A stretch of 64,000 nt of DNA from Zhengitettix transpicula. Its lineage: Eukaryota > Arthropoda > Insecta > Orthoptera > Tetrigidae. The DNA lies in assembly GCA_037074705.1 (NCBI GenBank), contig CM073591.1:80954532-81018531 (forward strand). Reading direction: 5' to 3'. The position numbers and the translations under genes are program-made. Below the pieces are notes generated by a model. That model worked only from the letters and a program-made list of their open reading frames with translations. It searched no databases and was not told the origin of the DNA. Below are positions 1-11,690 of the stretch, in pieces (the first letter of the stretch is position 1; each line of letters starts with the position of its first letter).

Positions 1-1098
1 ATTGTCCGAGAAGAAATTTCCAGAAAGCCAATAAGAAAGTTATACAGCCAGTGATTCAGAACAAACAGGATGCAACGGGACATTTAAATGCAAGTGCTGT
101 AGGGACAGACTACAAAAGGGCTAAGCTTACGTATTTATTGTAATTAGAATGTTGAGACTTTAATTTTTACCTGCTGATTGAGTTAACTAACATAAACCTC
201 TAGGCCAATAATTAATATCATCTTCCCGGGAACATAACAAATTATAGCGCGCTCGATCACGATACTCTTTATCCCCCTTATCAACATTTCACGTGTGAAG
301 CTGCATATAACAAAATTTTATATACTTTTTCTCTTGGATTATAATTTTACTCTATTATTATGTTGGAACTTTCAATTTAATGTCCTCATACAATCATTTG
401 ATATACGTAATTTATATTGATTCAAGTTGAAAGAAGTCGCAAATTAAACACATTTCCTTCAAATGTTTATTTAATTTTTTGTTTGTCGAAACAGCCCTTG
501 ACTGTAAGTCATAATCATTTCCTATAGTCCAATTTTAATTTTATTTCTTGAAAAATGAAACTTGGATGTAAAATTAAATATTTACAATCTTCAATCTCAA
601 ATAGAACAATTAATTTTAATAATATAATTACCTCTATAAAGTACGATCGGAGACAAATTTGTCCGATGAATCTTATTAACAAGAAAATAAAATTAACACA
701 ATATTTCGTCTTTAATCTTCTCACACGGGTGTTATTAACTTAAATAAATTGCCACATTGTTCGACAAATAATAGCCACAATTAAGAATGCATGTTCTACT
801 TGCAATGTCCGTTTCGGATATTTTCGATATATTACATGTTTTACAGAAAATTTTTATTAAAACGGATACAGGTTTTTGACAAACTTATGTCATAATCTTC
901 CTAAAATTGAGGAATAATTACATATTCTGGTGATTAACTTATAACACTTCAATAAAGAAAATAAAAAAAATTTTAACTTATTCACATTAACCGTTCAATC
1001 TATTTTGTGCTGCGTCGTGTTTTATCATTAAATAACAATGTTCATATTAATGTCGCGGTACTTTTTAACCTATCGTGTTTGTTGTAAGACCCAAAAAC
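1..1098. other. AT-rich DNA without recognisable feature
   Basis: No reading frame with protein-like composition and no repeat shared with the rest of the window was seen. The two overlapping frames near 515-743 lie in low-complexity AT sequence and look like chance. Confidence 0.5.
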
Positions 1099-1126
1099 AA
1101 TCGATATATATATATATATATCGATT
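1099..1126. repeat. (TA)n microsatellite inside a perfect 28-bp palindrome
   Basis: A short (TA)n run is bounded on both sides by ATCGAT, so the whole block AATCGA(TA)nTCGATT reads the same on both strands. It is a simple sequence able to extrude as a cruciform; no mobile element end was seen at it. Confidence 0.8.
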
Positions 1127-1498
1127 ATTTAAATATGAAAATACAGACATTATTAACAAATCTATGACATGAAATCGACAGACTTCATGCCGGGGTATTC
1201 ATTTCTGTTACAACGGGAATTGCAAGAAGAGAATACCTTTGAAATTCTGCTCAAAAATTATATACATCAATTATAGCTATATATGTGGAAGAATGTGGCA
1301 ATTAAACCTTTTTAGACCTGTAAAGGACCTACATTGTTGACAAAAATTGTGTGATTACTATATTCTGTTTAATCATTTTCAAATTTTGGCTTTTTATGTA
1401 TATGTATATATATTCATATGATTACGTTATTTTGTATTTTTATATGAATTTTTCTCATAATGAAAAATTTACGTCTGATTGAAAATTAATAAAATAGA

Positions 1499-1590
1499 CA
1501 GCCAAATACTGTCAAAATAAGTGATATTGTAAATACCCACATAACGTTTCTGGTATTTATATTATCACTTCTTTTGTCTGTATTTGGCTA
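1499..1590. repeat. Fold-back repeat, family with arm GCCAAATACAGACAAAA
   Basis: The left arm (about 1499-1535) and right arm (about 1553-1590) are imperfect reverse complements; the right arm contains TTTTGTCTGTATTTGGC and the loop contains AACGTTTCTGG. The same arm recurs at 3381-3480, and single right arms occur at 59305-59336 and, more diverged, at 23836-23877, so this is a dispersed family. No transposase is encoded. It could be a MITE-like element or the 3' part of a retroposon inserted head to head. Confidence 0.65.
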
Positions 1591-1599
1591 TTATTTTTA

Positions 1600-3090
1600 A
1601 TAATGTATCATGTAGATATATGATGTCTTTGTTAATTGTCCCATTTATGTATTTTCAAGTTGTGACCTATATATTTTAATATGTTGACTATGGATATTTC
1701 TTTAACTTGTCCTATTTACTCAGTAGATGACTAATGGAACCAATAAACAAATCCAAATCTACATCTGACCAATTTGGTCGTGATCATACATTAGAAATTA
1801 TATTGAGGTCGGATAAATATATCTATTATCATTACAATATTTGAAATGAAAATCAAAATTCATAATTTAAAAACCATGGTAATATGAAAAATAAATGAAT
1901 GTACAAGTTAATTATTTCTTTGTTCCTGGGTAACATGCACATTATCAATGAGTTAATCCGTCGGGATTCCTAAGGCAATGTTAAGGTCCTCAGTTGATAA
2001 CGATAATACAGTCACACAGCACTCAAGACCTTCGTCTGAATTTTAAAATATTGTAAACTGAACTGGTATCACATGTTGAGTCATACCCGAAAATTATTAT
2101 TTTTTAAATTATCACCTCATAATCTTCAAGCTGTAAGTTTCAATTATACGTACACGTTAGTTGTTTTTAAATTATATGGTCTCCAAATCTTGATAGAAAA
2201 ATAACATATTTAAGAAAATAATTTTTTATTTTGTGATTGATTCAAACCTGGGGTTTGCATTGATTTAATGGAAATAGCCTTAAAATTTAAAAACTAAATA
2301 TTTTAAAAGTATGTCTGATTTTTTTTTAACATCAACAAGATAAAATTTTCCCGTGTCATAATTAGGTAGCTATTATAGAATAGGCCCTTATTTTGGCCAC
2401 GACTAGAGGTAAATGCTTCAGAGAACGTTTATCTGTTCGGCAGCGTGACTCAGGCAAGCACTTAGCTCCATGTCCTGCAGCCACCTGGGTCTCCTTTATG
2501 GCGTAAAGTACGGGCCTACTTCTCGTATTCATCTCCCCAAAAATTTTAGGAATGACGTTTCGAAATCTACCCATCCAGTGAAGTTTCAAAGTCATAACGG
2601 CAATATTTAACGGAAAAGTGAGCTGATCTTCGAAACAAACCACTCAAGAAGTAAACGAAAAAAACATGACGTCAATATCCATTACACTGAAAATGTTACA
2701 TCGAACCACGATTTTCCCTTAACCGTCCATATTGTTGCGGAGAAGCTTGCTTATCTCATTTCTTTTGAAATAGTTCCATAATTTGGTACCAATTTAGTCA
2801 GAAATATAATTTAATAAAATTAAATTAGAACATATTAATAAAATAAAAACAGGCACGAAGTATACGTTTCTAATAAATGCATGACAGCCTATTCAAGCCT
2901 CAAATCATAGTTAAATTTAAATTAAGGAATACGTTTCTTTTTGGAAGATCTTCAGGTGAAAATATAAAAATTTTGCCTAGTTTGAATATAATTGTTTTCT
3001 TAAAATATAAACACATAATTAAAATTTAGTGGAGGAAATTCCTAAACGTGTGCGCTTTACTCACATAATAATTCCTTTAATTTAACAGAT
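1600..3090. other. AT-rich DNA, no feature supported
   Basis: A 93-codon open frame on the minus strand (2362-2643) lies in a slightly more GC-rich patch, but its product resembles nothing I recognise and no clear splice signals flank it. The rest is AT-rich sequence without visible repeats. Confidence 0.4.
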
Positions 3091-3094
3091 AATG

Positions 3095-3170
3095 AAGTAG
3101 CCAAAAACACGAGATAAAACAAATACCAAACAAAGTTTCTGCAAATTTTGTTGCAATCATCAGGCGTTGA
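3095..3170. repeat. Diverged member of the GCCAAATAC repeat family
   Basis: The order GTAGCCAAAAACACGAG, AAATACCAAACAAAGTTTCT and CAATCATCAGGCG matches the arm and loop order of the nearby fold-back family and of sequence near 36660-36730. Divergence is high, so the assignment is tentative. Confidence 0.4.
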
Positions 3171-3380
3171 TAGAGCGTTTGAACGTCACGACATAATTTT
3201 TAATAATTCGTTAGTAATTAAATTGAGGAAAATACCTATTAAACTATGCTAAATAATAGTTAAATTTATGGAAGCAATTCCTTTGTTCAATTTTTTGTTC
3301 TAAGGCACTTTATAATGAGAAGTTCGAGTATTATTGTAAAATTTAGCACGTTTGTTTTGAAAATTAATAATATGATAAAG

Positions 3381-3480
3381 TTGCCAAATACAGACAAAAC
3401 TAAGCGATGATATAAATTCTACACAACATATCTGGAAACTTTGGTTCGTTTTACACTTCATTTTGTCTGTATTTGGCTAT
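3381..3480. repeat. Second fold-back of the GCCAAATACAGACAAAA family
   Basis: The left arm (3381-3416) carries GCCAAATACAGACAAAA and the right arm (3451-3480) carries its complement TTTTGTCTGTATTTGGC exactly. The loop is about 35 bases. It is the same type of structure as 1499-1590, with better preserved arms. Confidence 0.75.
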
Positions 3481-3499
3481 TGTATCTTCTTTTTATTAT

Positions 3500-5140
3500 T
3501 ATTGATTTTTACAAAGTTTGACTTCTTTTTGAAGGTGAAGTTTTAGAAGATAAGTAATAGTAACGTAATATGTATATAATAAAAATAATATAGAAAAAAT
3601 GTTTGGAAAGCTATTCTAATTTAAAAAATAGTGTTTAGTAATTATTGGCTATTTATTGGTTATCACTAATTAAGTATTATTATTATTATGAAGAAACTTA
3701 AATATAAATGAGTCAAAATACTTTTAAAAAGTATCAGAGTTTACGATAATTTTTTAAAATGCCCTGTGCGTTGACATATCTCTCAAATAATAGAAAAATA
3801 TATTCATGACTGTAATAATAAGAATTCCTCTGATAAAGTACTTGTATTTTGTACAAATACTTTCCCGGAGTAGAGAAAAAAGCTTCATAAATATACGTCG
3901 AAATTTTCTTAGTCCTGCAACAAGCTTATTTTCTTATACTAATTGGAATTAATAGATAACTTTAATAAATCTCAAACTTATAATCCAGTGTCCGTGAATC
4001 AAACTCTAAAAGATTTCCGGAATAAGATTTGTCACATACTCTGAGATTTACGAAATTGCCGAAGGAAACTTTCGCGGATTCCGAAAATTGGGGTCACGCA
4101 TTAATGGCTAAGGGAAGAAAAATTACCCGATTGAGTAAAGGAAGTTATCGGCTGTTAAAACCAATTTTATTCGCTACGTATCAAAGGGTAATGAGAAAAG
4201 TATCTGAAGGAATGTGCAATTCGAAGGCTATATCATAGTTATGACATCTCAATTTCGCACCACAAACATTTAATAGAGCCTACTTGAGTACACATTTTAA
4301 AAATCGCTTACTTAATATTAATTATGTTTAATTAATTTTAAAGTTGAAATGTCACATCTAATGAAAATGTTAAAGAATGCAATATACTGATAATAACTCG
4401 GAACACTGCGTTTAAATTAAAGTTTCAGACGTAAATTAAGGACTAACTGTTTTAATATAATCGTCCATATCTAAATTTAATTTTATGATAATTTAAGCAT
4501 TACTAAATTAGAATATGAATCCGTTGCGACTTTGTTTTACTCTTAGAAAGTAACCTTATGCTATTTTTAGTGATAAATTTTTGAAATTAGTTTCATGATC
4601 ATTAATTTAATATTTTTTTTCCTCAAATATTGGGGTTTAACTGTTCTTCCTTTAAGAATTACTTAAATACCTAGAAAATGTTATTTATAGACAAAGTAAT
4701 CAATATCTCAACTCAACCATCACCACGCAATACTTGTGGATTAATTATTTTTTGTACTTTAGTCTGTTTTCATTATATTAGACTGTTTTTCTTCAAAATA
4801 CGTTTATCTATCAGTAACAATTATTGTCTTTGTCAACTGAGTTCGAATAATGAACATTATATCAACATGTTAACCTATTTCAAACTCCTGTAACACTACG
4901 ACTGTGAACTGGCCGCCGGGAACTTCTCAAGAATTTCAACTACCCGTAAACAGGTTTCACGCGGACCGGGAACGGTTTTGTAAAGCAAAATTCTTATTGG
5001 TTACCTACTATTTCAGAGATATTCTGGCCAACACGGGTAGTTTTACAAAATTATCAAGGCAGCCGAGGTTTGGCGTTACGGCTGATGGAAATCGATAACA
5101 TTTTCGAATAATGAATGTAAACTTTCCCGGAGTACATTAT
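3500..5140. other. AT-rich DNA, no feature supported
   Basis: Open frames of about 65-70 codons occur at 4029-4238 and 4904-5098 on the plus strand. Neither has recognisable domains or convincing splice signals, and I would not call them genes. Confidence 0.4.
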
Positions 5141-5265
5141 TAATAAAGTTTTCTGGGTTGAGCACCATGTTCAGATTTCTCGATGTTGACGATATTGCGG
5201 TCATTCTCTACCGCTGTCAACTTCTTTAAATCTGAACCTGGTGCTCAACCAAGAAAACATTATTA
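5141..5265. repeat. 125-bp snapback sequence
   Basis: Arms of about 50 bases (5141-5190 and 5216-5265) are near-complementary: GTTGAGCACCATGTTCAGA on the left pairs with TCTGAACCTGGTGCTCAAC on the right, and the arms end in GTTGAC and GTCAAC. Inside the 25-base loop GCGGT and ACCGC extend the stem. It encodes nothing. Its size suits either a small fold-back MITE or a long-hairpin RNA source; no TSD is clear. Confidence 0.75.
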
Positions 5266-5269
5266 TAAA

Positions 5270-6232
5270 CATTTACCATGTTTTTCATGAATATTCGATT
5301 CCCTTAAATTTAAATTTGTTCATGTGTATTGTTGAAAATTTGTCTCTGGAATTACTTTATTTATCAGACTGAGTCATAATTAACAATAACAAATATAACC
5401 CGTCTATTGAATGATAGATGTGATATTTGTTGCATATTGTGCAAAAATATTTGTACATCCCCTAAAAACGCTCTAAATTAGGTTTAAATTTTACTTAATA
5501 TTTATTATATCTATCAGGGGTTAGGAATTTACTGGTACTAGTTTTATTTGCATGTGTACGTGCGATGAGATCGAAACGGAATGAGAAACGTCACAGAGCA
5601 AGGCGGTTTGAACGTACGTTGTGTTGTCTAGAGGTAACGGATAATAATTAATTAAGTACAAATACTTATTTCCATAGATGAAAATGTATGGACATGCAGA
5701 AATTTGCACTGATAAGGTTATGGTTACTAGAAAATTTTAAGGAATTAATTTACACGAATAAAAGTTATGTTCCTCCCATAAATATTGCAGTGACGTTTGG
5801 ATGTGTTTTATAATCATGTTCTTAAATAATAAATTGTCCAAGATAAAGTTCTCAGGTTACTGATATGGAAATGAAAATTATTTATATTCTGTACTGCTTC
5901 GTACTTATTTGAAAATTTTCATTAAATTGTCCATAGTTCTAAGTTAATGTGTCTTAGAATTTTTCTAGACTCCATAATCTTTATTCTTCTATAATGAAGC
6001 CTATTATATAATTATACACGACTTATAAATTTGCAAAAGATACATAAGTGAAAACTTGTATAGGTTATACTGTAATTTTATAACACATTCGTGAAGTCGT
6101 TTAACTATATGGAAAATATGGACAGTGTAAAAATTTATTTATTCTAAAAAACGATTCAATATTTTCACACATAAATTAAATATCGCGATATCGATAACGA
6201 TATATAATATTTTACCAAACAAGTATTTTCAG
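5270..6232. other. AT-rich DNA upstream of the exon-like stretch
   Basis: No repeats or reading frames of note. If 6233-6349 is a real exon, this would be intron; a pyrimidine-rich run leads into the acceptor at 6232. Confidence 0.3.
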
Positions 6233-6349
6233 GTCATCGAGTCCAACTATTATGGAAGATCCGTTCAGATTAGCAATTACAAGGAAAGTGAGCGGAGATA
6301 CCCACAAGATTATAAATCAAACGAATGGAGGAAGCGAATGAAATTTTAA
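6233..6349 (+). CDS. Possible terminal exon of an unidentified gene
   Basis: The sequence AAGTATTTTCAG ending at 6232 is a good 3' splice site. From 6233 one frame runs 38 codons to TAA at 6347-6349, starting VIESNYYGRSVQIS and ending NEWRKRMKF, a charged and compositionally protein-like product. The frame beginning one base later is also open for 35 codons, to TGA at 6339-6341 (with EDPFRLAITRKVSGD), so the reading phase is undecided. Base composition is less AT-rich than the surroundings. I recognise no family. No partner exon was found upstream in the window, so this could equally be a chance open stretch. Confidence 0.28.
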   Translation, partial: VIESNYYGRSVQISNYKESERRYPQDYKSNEWRKRMKF

Positions 6350-6363
6350 ATGAGATGCTCCGG

Positions 6364-6480
6364 CTAACGACGTGGACGGACGAGAGCGCTGACGTCACGG
6401 CGTCACGACGCCTCAGCGGGAGGGCGTCTTTATGCAGCGACCGATTGTCCCAGCGCCTGATGCGTGTTCGCTGTAACTTA
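6364..6480. promoter_or_regulatory. CpG-rich islet with a CRE-type palindrome
   Basis: A roughly 115-base block is much richer in G, C and CpG than its neighbours. It contains the palindrome TGACGTCA at 6390-6397, followed at once by CGGCGTCACG. TGACGTCA is the consensus CREB/ATF site. A TATA box and transcript start were not identified, so a regulatory role is inference only; it could also be part of the 3' untranslated region of the putative exon at 6233-6349. Confidence 0.25.
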
Positions 6481-6840
6481 GCTTTTATGATGGATTGCCA
6501 GTCGTTAATAAGAAGAGTAGCGCAAGGAAACCGTGTTTCATTTCATTTTTATAGCTTAGAAGTGCCTGGTGCAATGAACGACTTCGTAATAATTATCTCT
6601 GGACAGAAACACGCGCAAATGATCAACATTTACAGCTCATATTTCGGTAGGACATTTTTATGCTTGTTGAGGCACTTTATCACGGTCTGCCTTGAGATAG
6701 CCTCCCAATACTGCCACTATCTCTATTAAAAAGACGTATCACTGATGCTGAGATGATTAATTGTTAGCTTCGCAGCTGGAACAGAAGTAAACTTATACTT
6801 GTGGTCATAGTTATTCCAGAAAATTCGAGAGTTTCATTTA

Positions 6841-7011
6841 ATAAATGATTCAGGTTTTATCAATCGGGTCAAATTCTTGCCAGAACCCATATCCGCGATC
6901 AGCATCATCACCTTCGTCAGGTAAACTACCTGACGACTGTGATGATGATAATCGCTGAAACGTTATGTTCTGACAAAATTTGTTCCGGTAGATCAACTGC
7001 GAATCTTTTAT
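6841..7011. repeat. 171-bp snapback with 83-base arms and a 3-base loop
   Basis: The left arm (6841-6923) and right arm (6927-7011) are imperfect reverse complements around GTAAACTAC. The inner stem pairs CGTCAGGTA with TACCTGACG and ATCATCA with TGATGAT; the outer parts pair GCCAGAAC with GTTCTGAC and GATTC with GAATC. A related half-copy lies near 36475-36565. It encodes nothing and behaves like a fold-back MITE. Confidence 0.75.
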
Positions 7012-7848
7012 TAATTGTATTTACCGGGGAAGCCTACTGACATTAAAAAAATCTTTTTATTTATAAATGTATTTTCTTTCAATACAGAAGACAGGGAATC
7101 GAGGACAAGCGACCCATGGTTGATGAATTAATACAGATTTCATTTAGGACTCTTTCCTTCTATAATATGATCGTCTTTCTATAAAAATTTTTTAATTCAC
7201 TACATATTCCATGACAGATATTATTATCCTTAGCATTTCAATAAAGGCGCCATTACATTGTCTCGGTCCGAACTACACGTTACCTTCCTCGATGGTACGG
7301 ATCAATATTTATAAATTCTTAAAATGGAGCTGCTTATATCTAAGACTTACAAACTCTCAGTACTTTTATGTAAAATTTTCAGCCAAATACAATCCGTGGT
7401 TTCATTTTTATTATCGGTAAACTGAACGAGATACGGGCAGTTGTCAAACATTTCCACTTGGATGTGGACGCGTAAATAAATCGTCTAAATAAATCACAGA
7501 GGGACTTTTTGAAATACGTGTCACGAATGTCCCAGAGTTTAGCAGCGTTTACATTTGGGTAAATGAGTTTAAACGAGGTCTGACATCCTCAATTGAAGAA
7601 TCCACGATATGGCGTTGAGTGATCGACGAGTTAAATTAAGCGAAAATCGCTTTACCCGTGGGTCATTTGTTTGAATTTGGCGCGAAAAATTATTTCTAAA
7701 TATATCTGCAAGACGGGTGCCTCGTTTGCTCACAGGGGAAGGTAAATAAAATCATGTAGTTGACGCTTTTACGTTTCATTTCTGAGCAGTTTTTGCGTCT
7801 AAATATAAAACATATATCCACCACTACCCTCCACAGACAAAATAAATA
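7012..7848. other. Unassigned DNA before the first mariner
   Basis: No repeat or gene was recognised. The open frame at 7211-7420 has no distinguishing feature. Confidence 0.35.
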
Positions 7849-9110
7849 CGAGGGTGAATCAAATATAAACGAGACTTTTGGACCTGCGCGCGCAATAGTG
7901 ATGGAAGAACGTTCCGCTGTTATTGGCTGTTTGGTTGGTTTGTCAGGAGTGGGGGAAGCACGTGACTCATCATCATAGGCTCGCTCAGTGTCCATCGTTA
8001 CGATGTCCGAGCAGGAGGTACCTCCCTCTATTGCGCAACGTATTGTTATCAAGTTTTTAGCTGCAGAAGGTGTAAAACCGGCCGAAATCTTGAGAAGATT
8101 GACTGCACAGTTCGGAGAAGAGACGCTGTCGCGAGCTAGAGTGTTTGCTTGGCATAAACAGTTCGTGGAGGGCCGTGAACGTGACCGCAGACCCCGCACC
8201 AGCATTACAGCGGGCAACATCGACAGTGTTCGTCAACTTGTTGAAGGTGATAGGCGTCTAACAACTTCGGAATAAGTTATGGGAGCACTTACTCTATACT
8301 CTCAGAGGAGCTAGGGTATCGCAAGGTGTGTGCCAGGTGGGTTCCTCGCCTTCTCACAGTTGACCAGAAACTGAATCGTTTTCAAGTGTGTGAGCGTCTT
8401 CTTGCACGATTTCGGGAAGAAGGAGACCCATTTCTTTCTCACATTGTCACCTGTGATGAAACGTGGGTGCATCACTACACCCCTGAGTCGAAACAAGCGA
8501 GTATGGAGTGGAGGAAGAAAGGAGGAACCGGACCAGTGAAAGCCAAGTCACGATTATCGGCTGGCAAGGTTTTGGCTACCGTTTTTTTTTGACCAGCGTG
8601 GCCTGCTGCACCTTGATTTTTTGCATGAGCGCAGAACAATTAATGCGGCATACTACTGACAAATTTTGACTGAAGTCAGACTTGCATATCGCCGCAAAGA
8701 CGAGACCTTCCGATGAGAAAAGTGATTCTACTCCATGACAATGCTCGCCCCCATACAGCAGCCCTGACCGTACAAAAATTGGAGCAACTGGGTTGGGAGA
8801 CACTGGAACACCCTCCATACAGTCCAGACCTGTCTCCCTGCGACTTCCATGTCTTTGGTCCTCTCAAGGAAGCTTTGGGAGGGCAAAAATTCCACAGCGA
8901 TAATGAGGTTGAAGCATATGTGCGCAATTGGCTACAAACACGACCTGACTCTTTTTACGTGGAAGGAATTAAAAAATTACCTATACGCTGGGAAAAATGT
9001 GTTTATAAATCAGGAGATTATGTAGAAAAATAAACTATGATTGTTTGTGCGTTTAAAATCAAAATAAATATTTTAAAAAATAAGTCTTGTTTATGTTTGA
9101 TTCACCCTCG
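7849..9110 (+). mobile_element. Full-length mariner element (Tc1/mariner superfamily, DD34D)
   Basis: The element is 1262 bp, the usual mariner size. It is bounded by TA on both sides (7847-7848 and 9111-9112), the standard mariner target duplication. The terminal inverted repeats begin CGAGGGTGAATCAAA and match over about 29 bases with two differences. The interior encodes one transposase in plus orientation, now broken (see the pseudogene at 8003-9033). Both ends are well preserved, so it could still be mobilised by a functional relative. It is a different lineage from the two elements at 13.1 and 42.9 kb, which have CCACTGTG ends. Confidence 0.95.
8003..9033 (+). pseudogene. Mariner transposase, broken by two frameshifts and one stop
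   Basis: This encodes a mariner cut-and-paste transposase. The ATG at 8003 opens an N-terminal helix-turn-helix region, followed by the mariner signature WVPRLLT, the first catalytic Asp in VTCDETWVHHY, the second in LLHDNARPH and the third in YSPDLSPCDFHVF. There are 34 residues between the second and third, the mariner DD34D triad. Three lesions are visible: a one-base loss near 8272 that brings a TAA into frame, one extra T in the T-run at 8582-8590 that creates an early TGA, and an in-frame TGA at 8657-8659. The frame ends with TAA at 9031-9033. All three catalytic residues survive in the decayed sequence. Confidence 0.92.
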
Positions 9111-9112
9111 TA

Positions 9113-10245
9113 TAAAACTATATGTTTTTGAAACGCTTCCGAAAAATGCTGAAAGTTGAAATCGGCAGGGAATGTGATGCCTACGGTATCATGAACTGAC
9201 TTGACCAATTATATTAATAGGCTGACCGATAAAATTAGGCTTAGGCACGCTGTTTCTGTTCTTGGTTTTTGGCTAAAGAAATGATAGCTTTAAAGTCTCG
9301 GATGGTTTTATGGAGGTATTTTCAATGTTGAAATGTCATTCGAGAAATGAATATAGTCTGTATGTTGATCATATTCTGTTAAAAGGGCCAAGGATGTTGA
9401 ATGAGAGATTATTGAAAATATGTGGTTGACACGGTAATTTGTTTAAAAGAATTTAAGTTTTTATGTACGGATATTAATATTAAGTTATAAAATATTGATT
9501 GTTTGTTTGCATAAAATTTGCTTTTAATTTTTTTATGTTAACTATTTGTTTACCCCGCCTATGTGTATGGAAGATTATCCACCAGCTGAGACGTCATGTT
9601 AGCCTAGTTGGAAACTTTTCCAGTATCCCAGGCGAAATCTCCTGAAATCAACCTAAAAACCTTAACTGCTGTAGTCTTGGTATCGTTAAAAAAACTAAAA
9701 ACAGTAAACAATGTAAGTGGTGAATTCTGTGGAGCCTGAGAATACGAGAGAGTATGATTATCTGTTTCATAAAAGAGATTTAAAAGTTAATATTGGTGTA
9801 TTAGAATTTCGCGTGGCATTGGCTAGACGTAGCTAACTGCTAATAATATTGTAAATTGAGATTTATTTTTGTTCTAAATATTGTTTGGCAATTTTCTCAA
9901 GAAATTAATTAATTAAGTATTATTTACACAACACACATTGAACATGTTTGACTCCTGCTATGTTTTCTATGGTGTAACCTAAAAGATCGGAAAACTTCAC
10001 GTAAAACAACGATTTCCCAAAATAAACGCCTGTACTGCAGAACATTTTTACGTTTATAAAATGAGGACCTCTGGGTGATGTTGATGTACCTGAAAGGAGA
10101 TTATACTGATAAATAAAATAGAATTAACTCAAAATAAACTATTTGTTTTGTAAGTACGTGTCTATTGTACGGATCTATCTATTCCATCGCCAGCATCAAA
10201 TACTTTTATTTTAGTATTTTATTTAATGTTTCTCTTAAATCACCA
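9113..10245. other. Unassigned AT-rich DNA
   Basis: No repeat shared elsewhere in the window and no reading frame of note. Confidence 0.4.
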
Positions 10246-10947
10246 TAGCTAGTGCCCGGCGTTGCCCGTGTACTTATTTATGTAAACCCGAAAAAGTATT
10301 TAATTCTATATTAATCTTTAGTCAAGAATTGATTTGACATAAATTTAACTGAACTAGCAACATTCAATTTTATAGCATCTGTCCCTACAAACATTCCTCC
10401 GAATTTCGTCTTAAATATACTCGTTGAGTACTGCAGGATATAATAGTCCCTCGGTCTTCAGACATTACGAAAGATTTAAATTGATGAAATACTTAGCTAC
10501 ATTCACAATGTAAACAAATAGTCGCCATATTGGAGTCACTAATAAGGAACAGAAATTAACTTACATTTTCCGCAAGGATCGTAAAGTATTCCGTATTGTT
10601 TTTATTATCATTCTATGGAGTATTGATGCATTTTGTTCAATGAAAATTTTTCTGCTTTATTTCATTACGGAAAAGGAACTATTTCCTTTGTTCGTCGCGT
10701 AGTAACGTCTCTCTCTGTCGCTTGACGTCACGGTCTCATGGCGCGCAGTAATTTAACACTTAATGTCACGTTTTTTAATTATAATTCTTTCCACATGTAT
10801 GCGATGGGTTTCTCACCATCACAGTACCGTTTATCGTATTTTGAAGAATATGTGTACCCAATTTTGCTGCAATCTGTCCACGCGTTGAAATTTGTACAGA
10901 GATTAACGTAAATACATACAAATATACATAATTTTTTATTATATAGA
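10246..10947 (-). mobile_element. Helitron-like non-autonomous element, copy A
   Basis: Read on the minus strand it starts TCTATATAATAAAAAA (from 10947) and ends ACGCCGGGCACTAGCTA (at about 10246). Copy B at 30631-31229 has the same two ends in the opposite orientation and matches along most of its length, including GCGTGGACAGATTGC and CGTTACTACGCGACGAACAA. A 5' TC, a 3' end in or near CTAG, and the lack of terminal inverted repeats or target duplication fit Helitron-type rolling-circle elements. No Rep/helicase frame is present. The class is inferred from the ends only. Confidence 0.6.
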
Positions 10948-11394
10948 TAGAATTATTTGTCTAAGTAAGTTTATTTTTGGCTCACCCTTGACTTTTGTTC
11001 AGTGCCGGAGATGAATACTGCGCATCAGATCCAAATACATTTAATTCAATGTATACTCATATCTGTAGTAAAAAGGGCAATCATATAAGAAGCAAATATC
11101 CGATATTCACAGTAGCCGTTGCCAGGAAATAAGAGGAGTGAGAGTTTTTGTAGTGTTGTTATTGAGGGATCAGGAAGGCGTCTCAAACCACTCCCGCTAT
11201 CAGTAGTGAATTTAATTAACCCTCGATCTAGGAAACGCGGAGTTATTTCCGGGGCGGGATGATCTCGGATCGCTTTGCCTGTCCATTGTTTGGCCGTGGG
11301 GTATATTTTCAGTCAGAAACTGCAGAAAATCTACGTCATCATATCACTCATTATATATTTTTTTTTAATTCAAGAATAGAGAAAAAGCTTTCAC

Positions 11395-11690
11395 ATGCTC
11401 AAGCCATACAGACCATGAAATTAAATTGAATTAAAATATCAGGATGGAAAAATGTCGACCGTACAAGGCCTGAAGAATGTGATTTAGTAAATTGTAAGCG
11501 AATCAGTCTCCAGGTCTGTTAAATGGATGGAAAAAGCTCTAAATTGACGGGGGAGTCGATCTGGGTAGTTCAGATGGATACAACTCCACGTACCACGTGA
11601 ACGACCTGGGTTTTGTTCCCCTTCCGGATGATATTTTTACGTTCTGATCCTTTAAATTGACTGTTTCGTTTTAAATAGATGATAAAATAA
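11395..11690 (+). repeat. tRNA-derived SINE relic, copy 1, with an inverted flank
   Basis: Within 11548-11622, TGGGTAGTTCAGATGG resembles a pol III A box and CCTGGGTTTTGTTCCCC a degenerate B box, in tRNA-like spacing. The sequence continues GGATGATATTTTTACG. The part left of the head (11414-11461, with CAGGATGGAAAAATG) is the reverse complement of the body that follows the head in copy 2, so two pieces sit head to head. Copy 2 lies at 25620-25870. Confidence 0.5.

Noticed and set aside
1099..1126. (TA)n palindrome as an insertion site of a TTGTARTAATT element
   Set aside because: Neither flank carries the element ends.
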